Assembly: GCA_965661055.1 (NCBI GenBank)
Contig: CBFICS010000005.1
Span: 62,001-126,000, forward strand
Direction of reading: 5' to 3'
DNA length: 64,000 nucleotides
From: CBFHSF01 sp965661055
Lineage (GTDB): Bacteria; Bacteroidota; Bacteroidia; Flavobacteriales; Schleiferiaceae
In this document: piece by piece, positions 51,317 through 61,608 of the stretch
How the letters are laid out: the number at the start of each line of letters is the position of its first letter
Numbering within the stretch: position 1 is the stretch's first letter
Translations under genes and position numbers: made by a program
The notes under the pieces: model-generated
The model's database searches: none
Seen by the model: only the letters and a program-made list of their open reading frames with translations
What the model was told of the DNA's origin: nothing

Positions 51317-51923
51317 AGGCGAATTTCACTAATTCAGTACTAGAATTCACTCCCAATTTTTTCATTAAATTTTTGCGATGAGTATCAACTGTATAATAGC
51401 TAATAAATAATTTATCACCAATTTCTTTAGACTTTAAGCCCTCGGCTATCAGCTTGAGTATTTCTAATTCTCTGCCGGTAATCTTATACTTAATTGAAAA
51501 GTCATCTCCATACTGGTTAAGAGAAGCATCTAAGGTCAAATCGGCGGGAGCGATAAAGCTTCCTAAGGCAAGGTTCTTTACGGCCTCTAATAACTCTTCA
51601 GAAGAAGAACTTTTAAGTTGGTATCCATTGGCACCAACTTCTTCTGCCTTCTTCACTAATTCCTTGTCATTATAAGAAGTCAAGACTAGAATTAGTAGAT
51701 CAGGATACTTAGGTCTGATTTCTGATATAATGGTCAATCCGTCTTTACCCGGTAAATTCAAATCAACGATTAACACATGAGGTTCCATTACCTCCATGTA
51801 TTTATTGATTTCGTTCGGATCAGTACATTTTCCTACAACCGTATACTTGTCTTTTGGAAAGATATTAACCAATGCATCTAATAGCACCGCATGGTCATCA
51901 CAAAATAAAATCTTCACAGTCAT
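51297..51923 (-). CDS. NarL/LuxR-family response regulator
   Basis: A 208-residue response regulator with receiver domain (Asp54 phosphoacceptor in LIVDLNLPGKDG; acidic pair Asp9-Asp10; Thr/Ser and Lys in TSYNDKE region) and a C-terminal LuxR-type helix-turn-helix: ITGRELEILKLIAEGLKSKEIG and YYTVDTHRKNLMKKLG. It should be phosphorylated by the adjacent kinase. Targets are unknown; because the two genes lead an operon with Nif3 and the coiled-coil protein, autoregulation is likely. The 81 bases upstream do not contain a perfect promoter consensus. Confidence 0.93.
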   Translation of the reverse strand: MTVKILFCDDHAVLLDALVNIFPKDKYTVVGKCTDPNEINKYMEVMEPHVLIVDLNLPGKDGLTIISEIRPKYPDLLILVLTSYNDKELVKKAEEVGANGYQLKSSSSEELLEAVKNLALGSFIAPADLTLDASLNQYGDDFSIKYKITGRELEILKLIAEGLKSKEIGDKLFISYYTVDTHRKNLMKKLGVNSSTELVKFAYEKNLV

Positions 51924-52004
51924 CCGTTTGATTATGGTTCAAAAAGGTACAATTTCAAATTGATGATTCAAAAAACTGTTTTGCAAATAGTAGACAGTGC
52001 CTTT

Positions 52005-52871
52005 TTAATTTTCTGAGTACTCAGGTTTCCTCAAACTTTCAACCACCTGAACGATAGATTTTGACTCCTTTTCAACGTGCTGATTTTTAGATTCTCTCAA
52101 AAACATAAACCAGTATGCAGCCCCAACAAAAACTCCCCCTCCCACAATATTACCTAAGGTTGCGGGAATTAAATTTTGAATAATAAACTGACTCCAAGAA
52201 ATGTCTGAGCCATAGAAGATAGCCGACGGAATAAAAAACATATTGGCAATGCTGTGTTCAAACCCCATGGTCACAAAAGCCATAACAGGAACCCACAGCG
52301 CAATAGATTTCCCTACTACATCCCTTGCTGAAAAGCTCATCCAGACGGCTAGGCACACCAACCAATTGGCACCAATACCTTTAATAAAAACGCTGAAAAA
52401 ATCTGAATTCACCTTATTCACTGCAAGTCCGTTTAAGAACTCATTCCAAGGAGATGCACTGAAAATATGGGTTTTAAAAGCAAACAACCACGCTACCAAT
52501 AGGGCTCCAACAAAATTCCCTAAATAAACGACGGACCAAACGCGCAATAGTTCAACCCAAGAAGTCCTTTTAGATAAAGAACCCAACGGCAAAACAGCAC
52601 AATCACTAGTAAACAATTCTGCGCCAGCAACCACAACCATTATAAGTCCAACGGGAAATACTGCCCCCAGCATAAACTTTACAATTCCAGGATTAGATTC
52701 TGCAAGACCGGGCATACCACCCGCCACTTCAATGGATAACAATCCGCCAAAGGCAATAAATGCCCCACCTAATATTGAATAAACAAAAAGCTTATGATTA
52801 GAGTAATCAGCCTTAACTCGAGCGGCCTCATTAAATTGGTGTGATATTTCTTTGGGAGAATAGTCGTTCAT
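52005..52871 (-). CDS. FocA/NirC-family formate/nitrite channel
   Basis: A 288-residue integral membrane protein with six hydrophobic helices and the FNT family features: LGGAFIAFGGLLSIE, LFTSDCAVLPLGSL (FNT signature near helix 2), VYLGNFVGALLVAW, KGIGANWLVCLAVWMSFSA (selectivity loop region) and GFEHSIANMFFIPSA with the conserved His on helix 5. It moves formate, nitrite or hydrosulfide as a pentameric channel. The N-terminal part (DYSPKEISHQFNEAARVKA) is typical. Upstream, a near-consensus -7 box (52895-52902) and a palindrome at about -41 (52925-52938) suggest control by an activator. Confidence 0.9.
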   Translation of the reverse strand: MNDYSPKEISHQFNEAARVKADYSNHKLFVYSILGGAFIAFGGLLSIEVAGGMPGLAESNPGIVKFMLGAVFPVGLIMVVVAGAELFTSDCAVLPLGSLSKRTSWVELLRVWSVVYLGNFVGALLVAWLFAFKTHIFSASPWNEFLNGLAVNKVNSDFFSVFIKGIGANWLVCLAVWMSFSARDVVGKSIALWVPVMAFVTMGFEHSIANMFFIPSAIFYGSDISWSQFIIQNLIPATLGNIVGGGVFVGAAYWFMFLRESKNQHVEKESKSIVQVVESLRKPEYSEN

Positions 52872-52894
52872 AATATCACTTATAGATAGGGCGG

Positions 52895-52938
52895 CAAAGT
52901 TGGCAATTCACAACTTTAAATTCAATGACATGTGTCAT
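52895..52938 (-). promoter_or_regulatory. focA-like promoter and upstream palindrome
   Basis: On the minus strand there is CAACTTTG at 52895-52902 (one mismatch to TAnnTTTG), a 20-base spacer and TTG. An inverted repeat, ATGACA-TG-TGTCAT on the plus strand (52925-52938), is centred about 41 bases upstream of the predicted start (about 52891). This is the position of class II activator sites of the CRP/FNR type. Confidence 0.4.
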
Positions 52939-52971
52939 GTACTTCATGAGAAAAAAGGGTGTATATACCCC

Positions 52972-53002
52972 AAAAAAAAGGCTGCCCTTTCGGACAGCCT
53001 TC
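52972..53002 (-). terminator. Terminator of rpsA
   Basis: AAGGCTGTCC / GGGCAGCCTT ten-pair stem (one G-T pair) with a GAAA loop and a long T-run on the minus strand, about 20 bases after the rpsA stop. Confidence 0.9.
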
Positions 53003-53022
53003 TGTATGATTAATCAAAAGGA

Positions 53023-54906
53023 TTATTTTCCTTTTTCTTGATCTTCCATTTTAGCTTTTAATTCTGCTAAAGCGTCTAAATCACCTAAAGTTGACTTTTC
53101 AGACTGAGTAGCCGAAGCACTTGCTGATTTTTTAGTCGATTTTTTAGGAGCAGCACCTTCGTCAGAACTTACAGCTTCTTTAACGGTCTTGTAAGTAGCC
53201 GCGTGAGAAAGAACGATACGCTTAGAATCTTTGTTAAACTCAATTACTTTAAAGTCTACATTTTCTCCTTCAGCGATGTTAGAACCATCTTCTTTCTGCA
53301 TGTGACGTGTAGGAACAAATCCTTCAACCCCGTAAGTTTCAAACATAACGTTAGCACCTTTATCAAATACTTCAGTTACTTTTCCTGTTTGGATAGATCC
53401 TTCTTCAAATACAGCCTCGTAGTTATCCCAAGGGTTTTCTTGTACTTGCTTGTGACCTAAGCTTAAACGACGGTTTTCAGTATCTATTTCTAAAACTACC
53501 ACTTCTAATTCAGATCCAATAGAAGTAAATTCTGATGGATGCTTAACTTTCTTAGTCCAAGAAAGGTCAGAAATATGAATAAGACCATCAATACCTTCTT
53601 CTAACTCAACAAATACACCAAAGTTTGTAAAGTTTCTTACAGTTCCTTTGTGTTTAGAGTTAGCAGGGTATTTAGTAGTAATATCAGTCCAAGGGTCTGG
53701 AGTCATTTGCTTGATACCAAGAGACATCTTGCGCTCTTCTCTATCTAAAGTAAGAACCACTGCATCAATCTCATCACCCACTTTCATGAAGTCTTGAGCA
53801 GAACGCAAGTGCGTGCTCCAGCTCATTTCAGATACGTGAATAAGACCTTCAACACCTGGAAGAATTTCAACAAATGCACCGTAGTCAGCTAAAACAACTA
53901 CTTTACCTTTGATCTTATCTCCTACCTTAACATCAGAATCAAGAGCATCCCATGGATGAGCTTGAAGCTGCTTAAGACCTAATTGAATACGTGTTTTAGC
54001 CTCATCAAAGTCAAGGATTACAACGTTTAATTTTTGGTCAAGCTCAACAACCTCAGATGGGTGGTTGATGCGGCTCCAGCTAAGGTCAGTGATGTGGATA
54101 AGACCATCAACACCTCCAAGGTCAATAAATACACCGTAAGAAGTAACGTTCTTAACAACTCCTTCAAGTACTTGACCTTTTTCAAGCTTACCAATGATTT
54201 CTTTTTTCTGTTCTTCAAGATCCGCTTCGATAAGAGCCTTGTGAGAAACAACAACGTTTTTAAACTCATGGTTAATCTTAACGATTTTGAATTCCATAGT
54301 TTTTTCAACGTACATATCGTAATCACGGATAGGCTTCACATCAATTTGTGATCCTGGTAAGAAAGCTTCTAATCCAAATACGTCTACAATCATACCACCT
54401 TTAGTACGACATTTAACGAATCCGTTAACGATTTCTTCGCTTTCAAAAGCTTCGTTTACTCTATCCCAAGCTTTGATTGAACGCGCTTTTCTGTGAGACA
54501 ATACCAATTGGCCATTTTTGTCTTCTTGCTTGTCAACCAATACCTCTACAAGTTCTCCTTCTTTTAAATCAGGATTGTAGCGGAACTCGTTCATTGAGAT
54601 AACTCCTTCAGATTTAGAACCTATGTCAATAATAGCTTCGCGATCCGTAATGCTTACCACTTTACCTTCAACTACTTCGTGCTCTACAGAGCTAGTTAAA
54701 GTGTCAGCGTACATTTGCTCGAGTTTTTCAACTTCAGCTTGAGGTAAATTTGATCTTCCGTGCTCAAAAGCATCCCAATCAAAATCTACATCTTCTTCAG
54801 GTGAAGTAACAGGTGCTTCAACCTTTGTTTCTTCTACTGCTTCTACAGTAGCTTCTGCTTGAGGAACAACTTTTTCCTCTTGCACTTTCTTTGCTTCGTC
54901 TGACAT
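53023..54906 (-). CDS. rpsA: 30S ribosomal protein S1
   Basis: S1 helps 30S subunits bind and unfold mRNA. The 627-residue protein has an acidic, low-complexity N-terminus (about 1-50, rich in Glu, Val, Ala), six S1 OB-fold domains from about residue 60 to 560, and a Lys/Ser-rich tail. Examples are VVEGKVVSITDREAIIDIG (domain 1), VLEGVVKNVTSYGVFIDLGG (domain 3) and IKGKVVVLADYGAFVEILPG (domain 4). Domains 3 to 5 carry the usual GxF motifs. Bacteroidota mRNAs lack Shine-Dalgarno sequences, so S1 may matter greatly for initiation. A leader of about 115 bases precedes the gene. Confidence 0.95.
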   Translation of the reverse strand: MSDEAKKVQEEKVVPQAEATVEAVEETKVEAPVTSPEEDVDFDWDAFEHGRSNLPQAEVEKLEQMYADTLTSSVEHEVVEGKVVSITDREAIIDIGSKSEGVISMNEFRYNPDLKEGELVEVLVDKQEDKNGQLVLSHRKARSIKAWDRVNEAFESEEIVNGFVKCRTKGGMIVDVFGLEAFLPGSQIDVKPIRDYDMYVEKTMEFKIVKINHEFKNVVVSHKALIEADLEEQKKEIIGKLEKGQVLEGVVKNVTSYGVFIDLGGVDGLIHITDLSWSRINHPSEVVELDQKLNVVILDFDEAKTRIQLGLKQLQAHPWDALDSDVKVGDKIKGKVVVLADYGAFVEILPGVEGLIHVSEMSWSTHLRSAQDFMKVGDEIDAVVLTLDREERKMSLGIKQMTPDPWTDITTKYPANSKHKGTVRNFTNFGVFVELEEGIDGLIHISDLSWTKKVKHPSEFTSIGSELEVVVLEIDTENRRLSLGHKQVQENPWDNYEAVFEEGSIQTGKVTEVFDKGANVMFETYGVEGFVPTRHMQKEDGSNIAEGENVDFKVIEFNKDSKRIVLSHAATYKTVKEAVSSDEGAAPKKSTKKSASASATQSEKSTLGDLDALAELKAKMEDQEKGK

Positions 54907-55024
54907 TCAGAGAAACTTTGTATTCTCAGCCGCTGGTGTGTTTTAACAGATACTAACTGAAAAAAATTAATTTTTATTATTTTCCTCTTTTGGTATTTCA
55001 CCATACTCCGCCAAAAAAGGGTTG

Positions 55025-55032
55025 CAAATATA
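55025..55032 (-). promoter_or_regulatory. Predicted rpsA promoter -7 box
   Basis: TATATTTG on the minus strand, a perfect TAnnTTTG, 119 bases upstream of the rpsA ATG. An ACTG at 55054-55057 in place of the -33 TTG lies 21 bases further up. The long AT-rich leader has no clear terminator-like structure; autoregulation of rpsA is known elsewhere, but I cannot show it here. Confidence 0.5.
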
Positions 55033-55078
55033 TAAAATTATTTAACTAGTTTTCAGTAAAGTACACAATTAAAAATCA

Positions 55079-55090
55079 CCCTTTCGGGGG
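55079..55090. repeat. CCCTTTCGGGGG mini-hairpin, copy 2
   Basis: The same 12-base sequence as at 13616-13627. It lies in the 226-base region between rpsA and the divergent beta-propeller gene. The rest of this region holds the rpsA promoter and the leader, and no other feature that I can support. Confidence 0.5.
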
Positions 55091-55132
55091 ATATGAGTAT
55101 ACATTGTTACGACGTAGATTTAAAACAAAAAC

Positions 55133-56152
55133 ATGAATCGATATTTTTCCACCCTACTCTTCCTTATTTTCCTGCAATTCAACAGCTATTCCCAAGGAAT
55201 TTCAGTTCCCACTGGAATGGAGGCCATAACACTTGGCGAGGTCCCTTCACCCAGACAAATGGCTTTAGACACCTCACAAAACTTATATGTAACCTCTTCT
55301 TCAGAAAACGCCATTTATAAATTAGAATGGAAGGCTGATCACTATGACAAACCAACGGTATTCATAAAGGGTTTAAACAAGCCCTTCGGACTTACCATAA
55401 TTAACGAAATACTGTACACCTCTCAAGGTGGCGAAATTTCAAAAATTGCTTTAAATGATCCTTTATTGGAGGTGTTTAGGGTGATCGCTTTACCACCCAA
55501 GCAAAAGGTTCAAGCCAATTACTTGAAATCAGATACCATTGGCAACATAATTATTCATTTGTCTTCAAACTGTAATAACTGCATACCTGAGCCACCTTAC
55601 GCCTCGTTAATTTCTTTAAATCCTCAAACTCTAGAGAAAAACACAATAGCCTTTGGACTTAGAGCGTCCTATGGTTTTGACACCGACCCTGAAACAGGAG
55701 TGCTTTGGGTGGCAGATAAGGCAATAGAAAGTGAAAGCAGACCCAAACCAAAAGATGAAATAAATGCGCTTACTCGTGATAAGATGCATTTCGGTTATCC
55801 CTTTTGTCATCAGGGAAACCTAGCAGATGAAATGCTCGGCAACTCTAAGTCTTGCGATCAATTTTTTGAACCAGTAGCTATACTAAACCGTGGTCAAGGC
55901 ATTTCTGCCATTGCTTTTTATTCCTTGAAAAAGAAATTTAACTTACTCGTAGCAAGTCTTGGAGATTTTAGAAGTGTAAACGGACAAATACAGTTGTTTA
56001 CCCTGAATAAAGACCGGGGTGTGACGGCTCAAAAACCGTTTATTAAAGGCAACAAAAACGCGCCTTTTAGACCCATAGATATCTTAGCATTACCCACAGG
56101 AGAAATTGTGATTTCTGACATGGCTTCCAACTCTATAATAAGTGTAAAATAA
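55133..56152 (+). CDS. Exported beta-propeller, sorbosone dehydrogenase-like
   Basis: A 339-residue exported protein with a signal peptide (NRYFSTLLFLIFLQFNSYSQ) followed by a propeller with NHL/YWTD-like blades: PSPRQMALDTSQNLYVTSS, GLNKPFGLTI, RASYGFDTDPETGVLWVADKA, and DEINALTRDKMHFGYPFCHQG. The latter stretch is the most diagnostic for the PQQ-dependent glucose/sorbosone dehydrogenase group. Cysteines (SNCNNC, CHQG, KSC) suggest disulfides. Catalytic PQQ or calcium residues cannot be confirmed. Probably periplasmic; function undetermined. Confidence 0.82.
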   Translation: MNRYFSTLLFLIFLQFNSYSQGISVPTGMEAITLGEVPSPRQMALDTSQNLYVTSSSENAIYKLEWKADHYDKPTVFIKGLNKPFGLTIINEILYTSQGGEISKIALNDPLLEVFRVIALPPKQKVQANYLKSDTIGNIIIHLSSNCNNCIPEPPYASLISLNPQTLEKNTIAFGLRASYGFDTDPETGVLWVADKAIESESRPKPKDEINALTRDKMHFGYPFCHQGNLADEMLGNSKSCDQFFEPVAILNRGQGISAIAFYSLKKKFNLLVASLGDFRSVNGQIQLFTLNKDRGVTAQKPFIKGNKNAPFRPIDILALPTGEIVISDMASNSIISVK

Positions 56153-56183
56153 AAAAGCTCCGACTTTCGTCGGAGCTTTTTCT
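56152..56183. terminator. Bidirectional terminator (propeller gene / gltA)
   Basis: GCTCCGAC / GTCGGAGC stem with a TTTC (minus-strand GAAA) loop and flanking A- and T-runs, between the convergent genes. Confidence 0.9.
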
Positions 56184-56201
56184 ATTCATTGAAAACTCAA
56201 T

Positions 56202-57509
56202 TTACTTATTAGCAAATTTCGCTTTTAATAGTTCTGTAGTAGTAGATCCTGGTCTCTCAAGTGGAGAACCAATGGCTCTATCCCATATCAATCCACACAT
56301 GGTACCTAAAGATCTAGATACACCGAATAACACAGTATAGAAATCATACTCCGTTAATCCGTAATGCATTAATAATTGTCCTGAATGAGCATCTACGTTT
56401 GGCCATGGGTTCTTAACCTTACCAGTAGCTAGTAAAATTTCTGGAACCACTTCATATACTCTAGAGACAATCAAGAACAATTCGTCATCTGGCATGTGTT
56501 CAAGGGCAAACTCTCTTTGAGCAGTATATCTAGGATCGGTTTTTCTCAAAACAGCATGTCCGAATCCTGGAACTACTTTTCCTTCACTCAAGGTCTTTTT
56601 CACATAGTTTGCGATTTGATCTTTAGAAGGTAATCCACCGCCTAATTCATCTCTCATTCCTTGAATCCAACGAATAACTTCTTGGTTTGCCAATCCGTGT
56701 AAAGGACCTGCCAAACCGTTCATACCCGCAGAGAAAGAAAGGTAAGCATCACTTAAGGCAGAACCTACCAAGTGAATGGTGTGACCTGATACGTTTCCTC
56801 CTTCATGGTCAGAGTGAATCGTCATATAAAGTCTCATCAACTCTTGGAACTCGTCATTGTCAAACCCTAGCATATGAGCAAAGTTACCCGCCCAATCTAG
56901 TTTGTAATCTGGCTCGATGTGGTCACCATTGTGATATAATCTTCTGTAGATATAAGCGGCAATACGAGGTAAACGAGCAATAAGGTTCATTGCATCCTCA
57001 TACATTGGCTCCCAGTAATTCTTTTTATGAATACCGTTTCTGTATTCTTTAGCAAATTCTGACTCTGTTCTCAACGCCATAATTCCCGCTACAAACTGAG
57101 TCATAGGGTGAGCATATTGAGGAAGTGCATCAATTACTTTAAATACATGGTGAGGAACATTAGATCTTCTCACCCAGTTGTTACTTAATCTTCTTACGTC
57201 ATCCTCGGTAGGAAGCTCGTTCATAAGCATTAAATAGAAAATTCCTTCTGGTAGAGGTTGTTTTCCATCAGGGTAGGTAGGAAGCTTTTCTTGAAGCTCT
57301 GGAATCGAATATCCGCGAAAGCGAATACCTTCAGCTGGATCTAATTTTGAGGTTTCATAAACAAGAGCGGTTAAGCCTCTCATTCCTTGATATAGTTGGC
57401 TAACTTTTACTTCACCAACAACCTCATCACCATGTTCAGCTAAAAATTCTCTAATTTCAACTTGAGCTTTTTCAATGCCCTGTGCAAATTTTTCTTTTAT
57501 GCGATCCAT
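56202..57509 (-). CDS. gltA: Citrate synthase, eukaryote-like type
   Basis: It condenses acetyl-CoA with oxaloacetate to citrate, opening the TCA cycle. The 435-residue protein has catalytic His in GLAGPLHGLANQEV and GFGHAVLRKTDPRY, and the catalytic Asp in VDAHSGQLL. Its motifs (GIRFRGYSIPE, SDHEGGNVSGHTIHLVGSAL, LRKTDPRYTAQREFAL) are strikingly like those of mitochondrial citrate synthase, not those of the E. coli hexameric enzyme. This type is known in Bacteroidota. It is the third gene of the unit carA-eno-gltA, 12 bases after eno. Confidence 0.95.
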   Translation of the reverse strand: MDRIKEKFAQGIEKAQVEIREFLAEHGDEVVGEVKVSQLYQGMRGLTALVYETSKLDPAEGIRFRGYSIPELQEKLPTYPDGKQPLPEGIFYLMLMNELPTEDDVRRLSNNWVRRSNVPHHVFKVIDALPQYAHPMTQFVAGIMALRTESEFAKEYRNGIHKKNYWEPMYEDAMNLIARLPRIAAYIYRRLYHNGDHIEPDYKLDWAGNFAHMLGFDNDEFQELMRLYMTIHSDHEGGNVSGHTIHLVGSALSDAYLSFSAGMNGLAGPLHGLANQEVIRWIQGMRDELGGGLPSKDQIANYVKKTLSEGKVVPGFGHAVLRKTDPRYTAQREFALEHMPDDELFLIVSRVYEVVPEILLATGKVKNPWPNVDAHSGQLLMHYGLTEYDFYTVLFGVSRSLGTMCGLIWDRAIGSPLERPGSTTTELLKAKFANK

Positions 57510-57521
57510 TCAATAGAATGT

Positions 57522-58820
<1,299 letters not shown>

Positions 58821-59927
58821 TTATTTATTAGCGTTCATTAAGTCAATGAAATTATCGAACAAATATCGTGAATCATGTGGACCTGGAGAAGACTCTGGGT
58901 GATATTGAACTGAAAAACAAGGCTTGTCCGTACGCTTAATACCAGCAACCGTTTTATCATTCAAATGTTCATGAGTCAATTCAACTAAATCACTGTTTTC
59001 AACATCTTCTCTTTTTACCACAAAACCATGGTTTTGTGAAGTGATTTCACCTTTACCAGTTTCTAAATTAATCACTGGGTGGTTAATTCCCCTATGGCCA
59101 TTGTGCATTTTGTAAGTAGACAGTCCACTGGCAAGAGCGATCATTTGATGTCCCAAACAAATACCAAAAGTGGGCATACCTGATTCAATAACCTTTTTCA
59201 CCTCACCCACAACCTCAGTCATTACTGCTGGATCACCAGGACCGTTTGATAAAAAGATACCATCAGGATTCCAAGCCTTCATTTCTTCAAATGGGGTGTT
59301 CCATGGAAAGACTTTTATGTAAACATTTCTTTCTGCCAAGCAACGCAGAATATTCTTCTTAATCCCAAGGTCTAAGGCTGCAACTTTAAGGGGAGCATTT
59401 TCGTCTCCTACAAAGAAAGGTTCTTTAGTAGAAACTCTTGAGCTTAACTCAAGTCCTTCCATACTAGGAACGTCATCAAGCATTTTTCTTAATTCAGAGA
59501 TATCATTAACCTCTGTTGAGATTATGGCATTCATGGTTCCTTTATCTCTAATATGGCGAACAAGAGCTCTTGTATCTACATCAGCAATGGCCACTTTATT
59601 ATTTTCAATAAAGTATTCTTTTAACGTTTTTACATCTCCTGCACGAGAAGCGTAGTGGCTAAAATTCTTAACAATTAAACCAGAAATCTTTATAGACTCT
59701 GATTCTACCTCGTCGGGATGAATACCATAGTTTCCTATATGCGCATTGGTCGTAACCATAAGCTGTTCAAGGTATGAAGGGTCAGTAAAAATCTCCTGAT
59801 AACCAGTCATTCCAGTATTAAAACAAATTTCCCCGGTTGCAGTACCTTCAAGACCGGCAGATCTTCCGTAAAATACGGTTCCGTCTTGCAAAAGTAGCGT
59901 TGCTTTTTTTCTTTCTGTTACACCCAT
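58821..59927 (-). CDS. carA: Carbamoyl-phosphate synthase small subunit
   Basis: The glutamine amidotransferase subunit: it releases ammonia from glutamine and passes it to CarB (4589-7438). The 368-residue protein has the N-terminal CPSase domain (LLLQDGTVFYGRSAG, FNTGMTGYQEI) and the class I GATase domain with nucleophile Cys257 in FGICLGHQ, and His/Glu in VQYHPESSPGP. Another typical motif is LSNGPGDP. It is far from carB in this genome segment. It is the first gene after the terminator that ends the ribosomal operon (59945-59983). Confidence 0.97.
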   Translation of the reverse strand: MGVTERKKATLLLQDGTVFYGRSAGLEGTATGEICFNTGMTGYQEIFTDPSYLEQLMVTTNAHIGNYGIHPDEVESESIKISGLIVKNFSHYASRAGDVKTLKEYFIENNKVAIADVDTRALVRHIRDKGTMNAIISTEVNDISELRKMLDDVPSMEGLELSSRVSTKEPFFVGDENAPLKVAALDLGIKKNILRCLAERNVYIKVFPWNTPFEEMKAWNPDGIFLSNGPGDPAVMTEVVGEVKKVIESGMPTFGICLGHQMIALASGLSTYKMHNGHRGINHPVINLETGKGEITSQNHGFVVKREDVENSDLVELTHEHLNDKTVAGIKRTDKPCFSVQYHPESSPGPHDSRYLFDNFIDLMNANK

Positions 59928-59944
59928 TTCAGTATCAATTAGTT

Positions 59945-59983
59945 AAAAAAAAAGGATAAGACCACAAAGCCTTATCCTTTTTT
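59945..59983 (-). terminator. Terminator of the ribosomal protein (alpha) operon
   Basis: AAAGGATAAG / CTTATCCTTT stem with a ten-base loop, flanked by A- and T-runs, 23 bases after the rplQ stop and just upstream of carA on the minus strand. Confidence 0.85.
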
Positions 59984-60006
59984 ATGCGAATTAAAAAACA
60001 TCGTTT

Positions 60007-60591
60007 TTACTCTTCCGTTTTGTCATCAGACTCTTTTTTAGCTTTCTCCGCTTTTGGAGCAGCCTTTTTAGTAGTCTTCTTAGCAGCAGCTTTCTTTGGT
60101 GTTGCTTTTTCTTCAGCAGCAGGAGCTTCGTTAGTTTCTACAGGCGTATTATCAGTTGCTGAATCAGCAGCCTTCTTAGAACGACGTCTTGTAGTTTTCT
60201 TTTTAGTTGACTTAGAATCTTGAGTGTAGATTTCATTGTAATCTACTAATTCTATCATAGCCATTTCTGCGTTATCACCAAGACGATTACCCGTTTTAAT
60301 AATACGAGTATATCCACCTGGACGATCACCTACTTTTGCAGATACATCACGGAATAATTCCGTAACTGCATTTTTATTTTTCAAGTAAGAAAATACAACA
60401 CGACGGTTGTGAGTTGAATCTTCTTTTGACTTAGTAATAAGTGGCTCAACAAATTGCTTTAACGCTTTTGCCTTAGCTACTGTAGTATTGATTCGCTTGT
60501 GCTCAATCAACGAACATGCCATGTTAGATAGCATAGCCTTACGGTGACTAGCCTTACGACTAAGGTGATTTATTTTCTTTCCGTGTCTCAT
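60007..60591 (-). CDS. rplQ: 50S ribosomal protein L17 with Lys/Ala-rich tail
   Basis: The L17 core occupies residues 1-120 ([27 protein letters not shown] start, [47 protein letters not shown]). The protein is 194 residues long because of a 70-residue C-terminal extension rich in Lys, Ala, Glu and Thr ([30 protein letters not shown]). Such tails are found in many Bacteroidota L17 proteins; the function is unknown. It is the last gene of the operon, two bases after rpoA. Confidence 0.96.
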   Translation of the reverse strand: MRHGKKINHLSRKASHRKAMLSNMACSLIEHKRINTTVAKAKALKQFVEPLITKSKEDSTHNRRVVFSYLKNKNAVTELFRDVSAKVGDRPGGYTRIIKTGNRLGDNAEMAMIELVDYNEIYTQDSKSTKKKTTRRRSKKAADSATDNTPVETNEAPAAEEKATPKKAAAKKTTKKAAPKAEKAKKESDDKTEE

Positions 60592-60593
60592 TA

Positions 60594-61586
60594 TTACTCC
60601 TTGTCCAATTTATATTTTGTGACATCCATACCAAACTCAAGGTTTTTGTTTTTCACAAGCTCCTCTAGCTCAGTAAGAGATTTTTTTCCAAAGTTGCGGA
60701 ACTTCATCAAGTCAGCCTTAGTATACATTACTAGGTCACCTAGTGTTTCAACCTCTGCAGCTTTCAAACAATTTAATGCTCTAACTGAAAGGTCAAGGTC
60801 CGTAAGTCTAGACTTAAGTAGTTGACGCATGTGAAGAATTTCCTCATCATAACTCTCTACTTCATTGCTGCTCTTATCTTCAAGAGTGATTCTCTCATCA
60901 GAGAACAACATAAAGTGGTGAATTAAAATCTTAGCTGCTTCAGTAAGTGCTTCTTTAGGAGCAATACTTCCGTCAGATTCGATTTCGATGATAAGTTTTT
61001 CGAAATCCGTTTTTTGCTCTACACGGTAATTCTCAATGCTGTAATTAACATTTTTGATTGGCGTGTAGATAGAATCAAGAGCAATGGTACCAATCGGTGC
61101 ATCACTTTTCTTGTTTTCTTCTGCAGGAACGTATCCACGACCTTTCTCAATGGTTAACGTCATTTCGATTTCAACAGAAGAATCCATGTGACAAATTACT
61201 AGATCTGGGTTTAAAACTTGGAAATTATTGATGAATTTACCAAGATCACCAGCTTTTAGCGTGTCTTGTCCTGAAATCTTAATCGTAAGAGTTTCGGCAT
61301 CTTGTTCTTCAATTTGTTTCTTGAAGCGTACTTGTTTCAAGTTAAGAACAATTTCCGTTACGTCTTCTACCACTCCTTTCATTGTAGAGAACTCGTGATC
61401 AACTCCAGTAATTTTTACTGAAGTAAATGCGTGTCCTTCTAGCGAAGAAAGTAGTACACGGCGAAGAGCGTTACCAACGGTTAGTCCGTATCCTGGTTCC
61501 AAAGGTCTGAATTCAAACTGACCGCTTGTGTCAGTTGATGAATTCATAATCACTTTGTCAGGCTTCTGGAAATTGAGTATTGCCAT
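60594..61586 (-). CDS. rpoA: RNA polymerase alpha subunit
   Basis: The alpha subunit of 330 residues: the N-terminal dimerisation domain ([42 protein letters not shown]) and the C-terminal DNA-binding domain ([38 protein letters not shown]). Length and domains are normal. It lies between rpsD and rplQ in the alpha operon. Confidence 0.98.
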   Translation of the reverse strand: MAILNFQKPDKVIMNSSTDTSGQFEFRPLEPGYGLTVGNALRRVLLSSLEGHAFTSVKITGVDHEFSTMKGVVEDVTEIVLNLKQVRFKKQIEEQDAETLTIKISGQDTLKAGDLGKFINNFQVLNPDLVICHMDSSVEIEMTLTIEKGRGYVPAEENKKSDAPIGTIALDSIYTPIKNVNYSIENYRVEQKTDFEKLIIEIESDGSIAPKEALTEAAKILIHHFMLFSDERITLEDKSSNEVESYDEEILHMRQLLKSRLTDLDLSVRALNCLKAAEVETLGDLVMYTKADLMKFRNFGKKSLTELEELVKNKNLEFGMDVTKYKLDKE

Positions 61587-61608
61587 ATCGAAAAAGTGGA
61601 TTATTAGG

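Noticed and set aside
54027..54351. Open frames of 99 and 105 codons within rpsA
   Set aside because: They are shadows of the S1 repeats; composition is abnormal and no family is recognisable.
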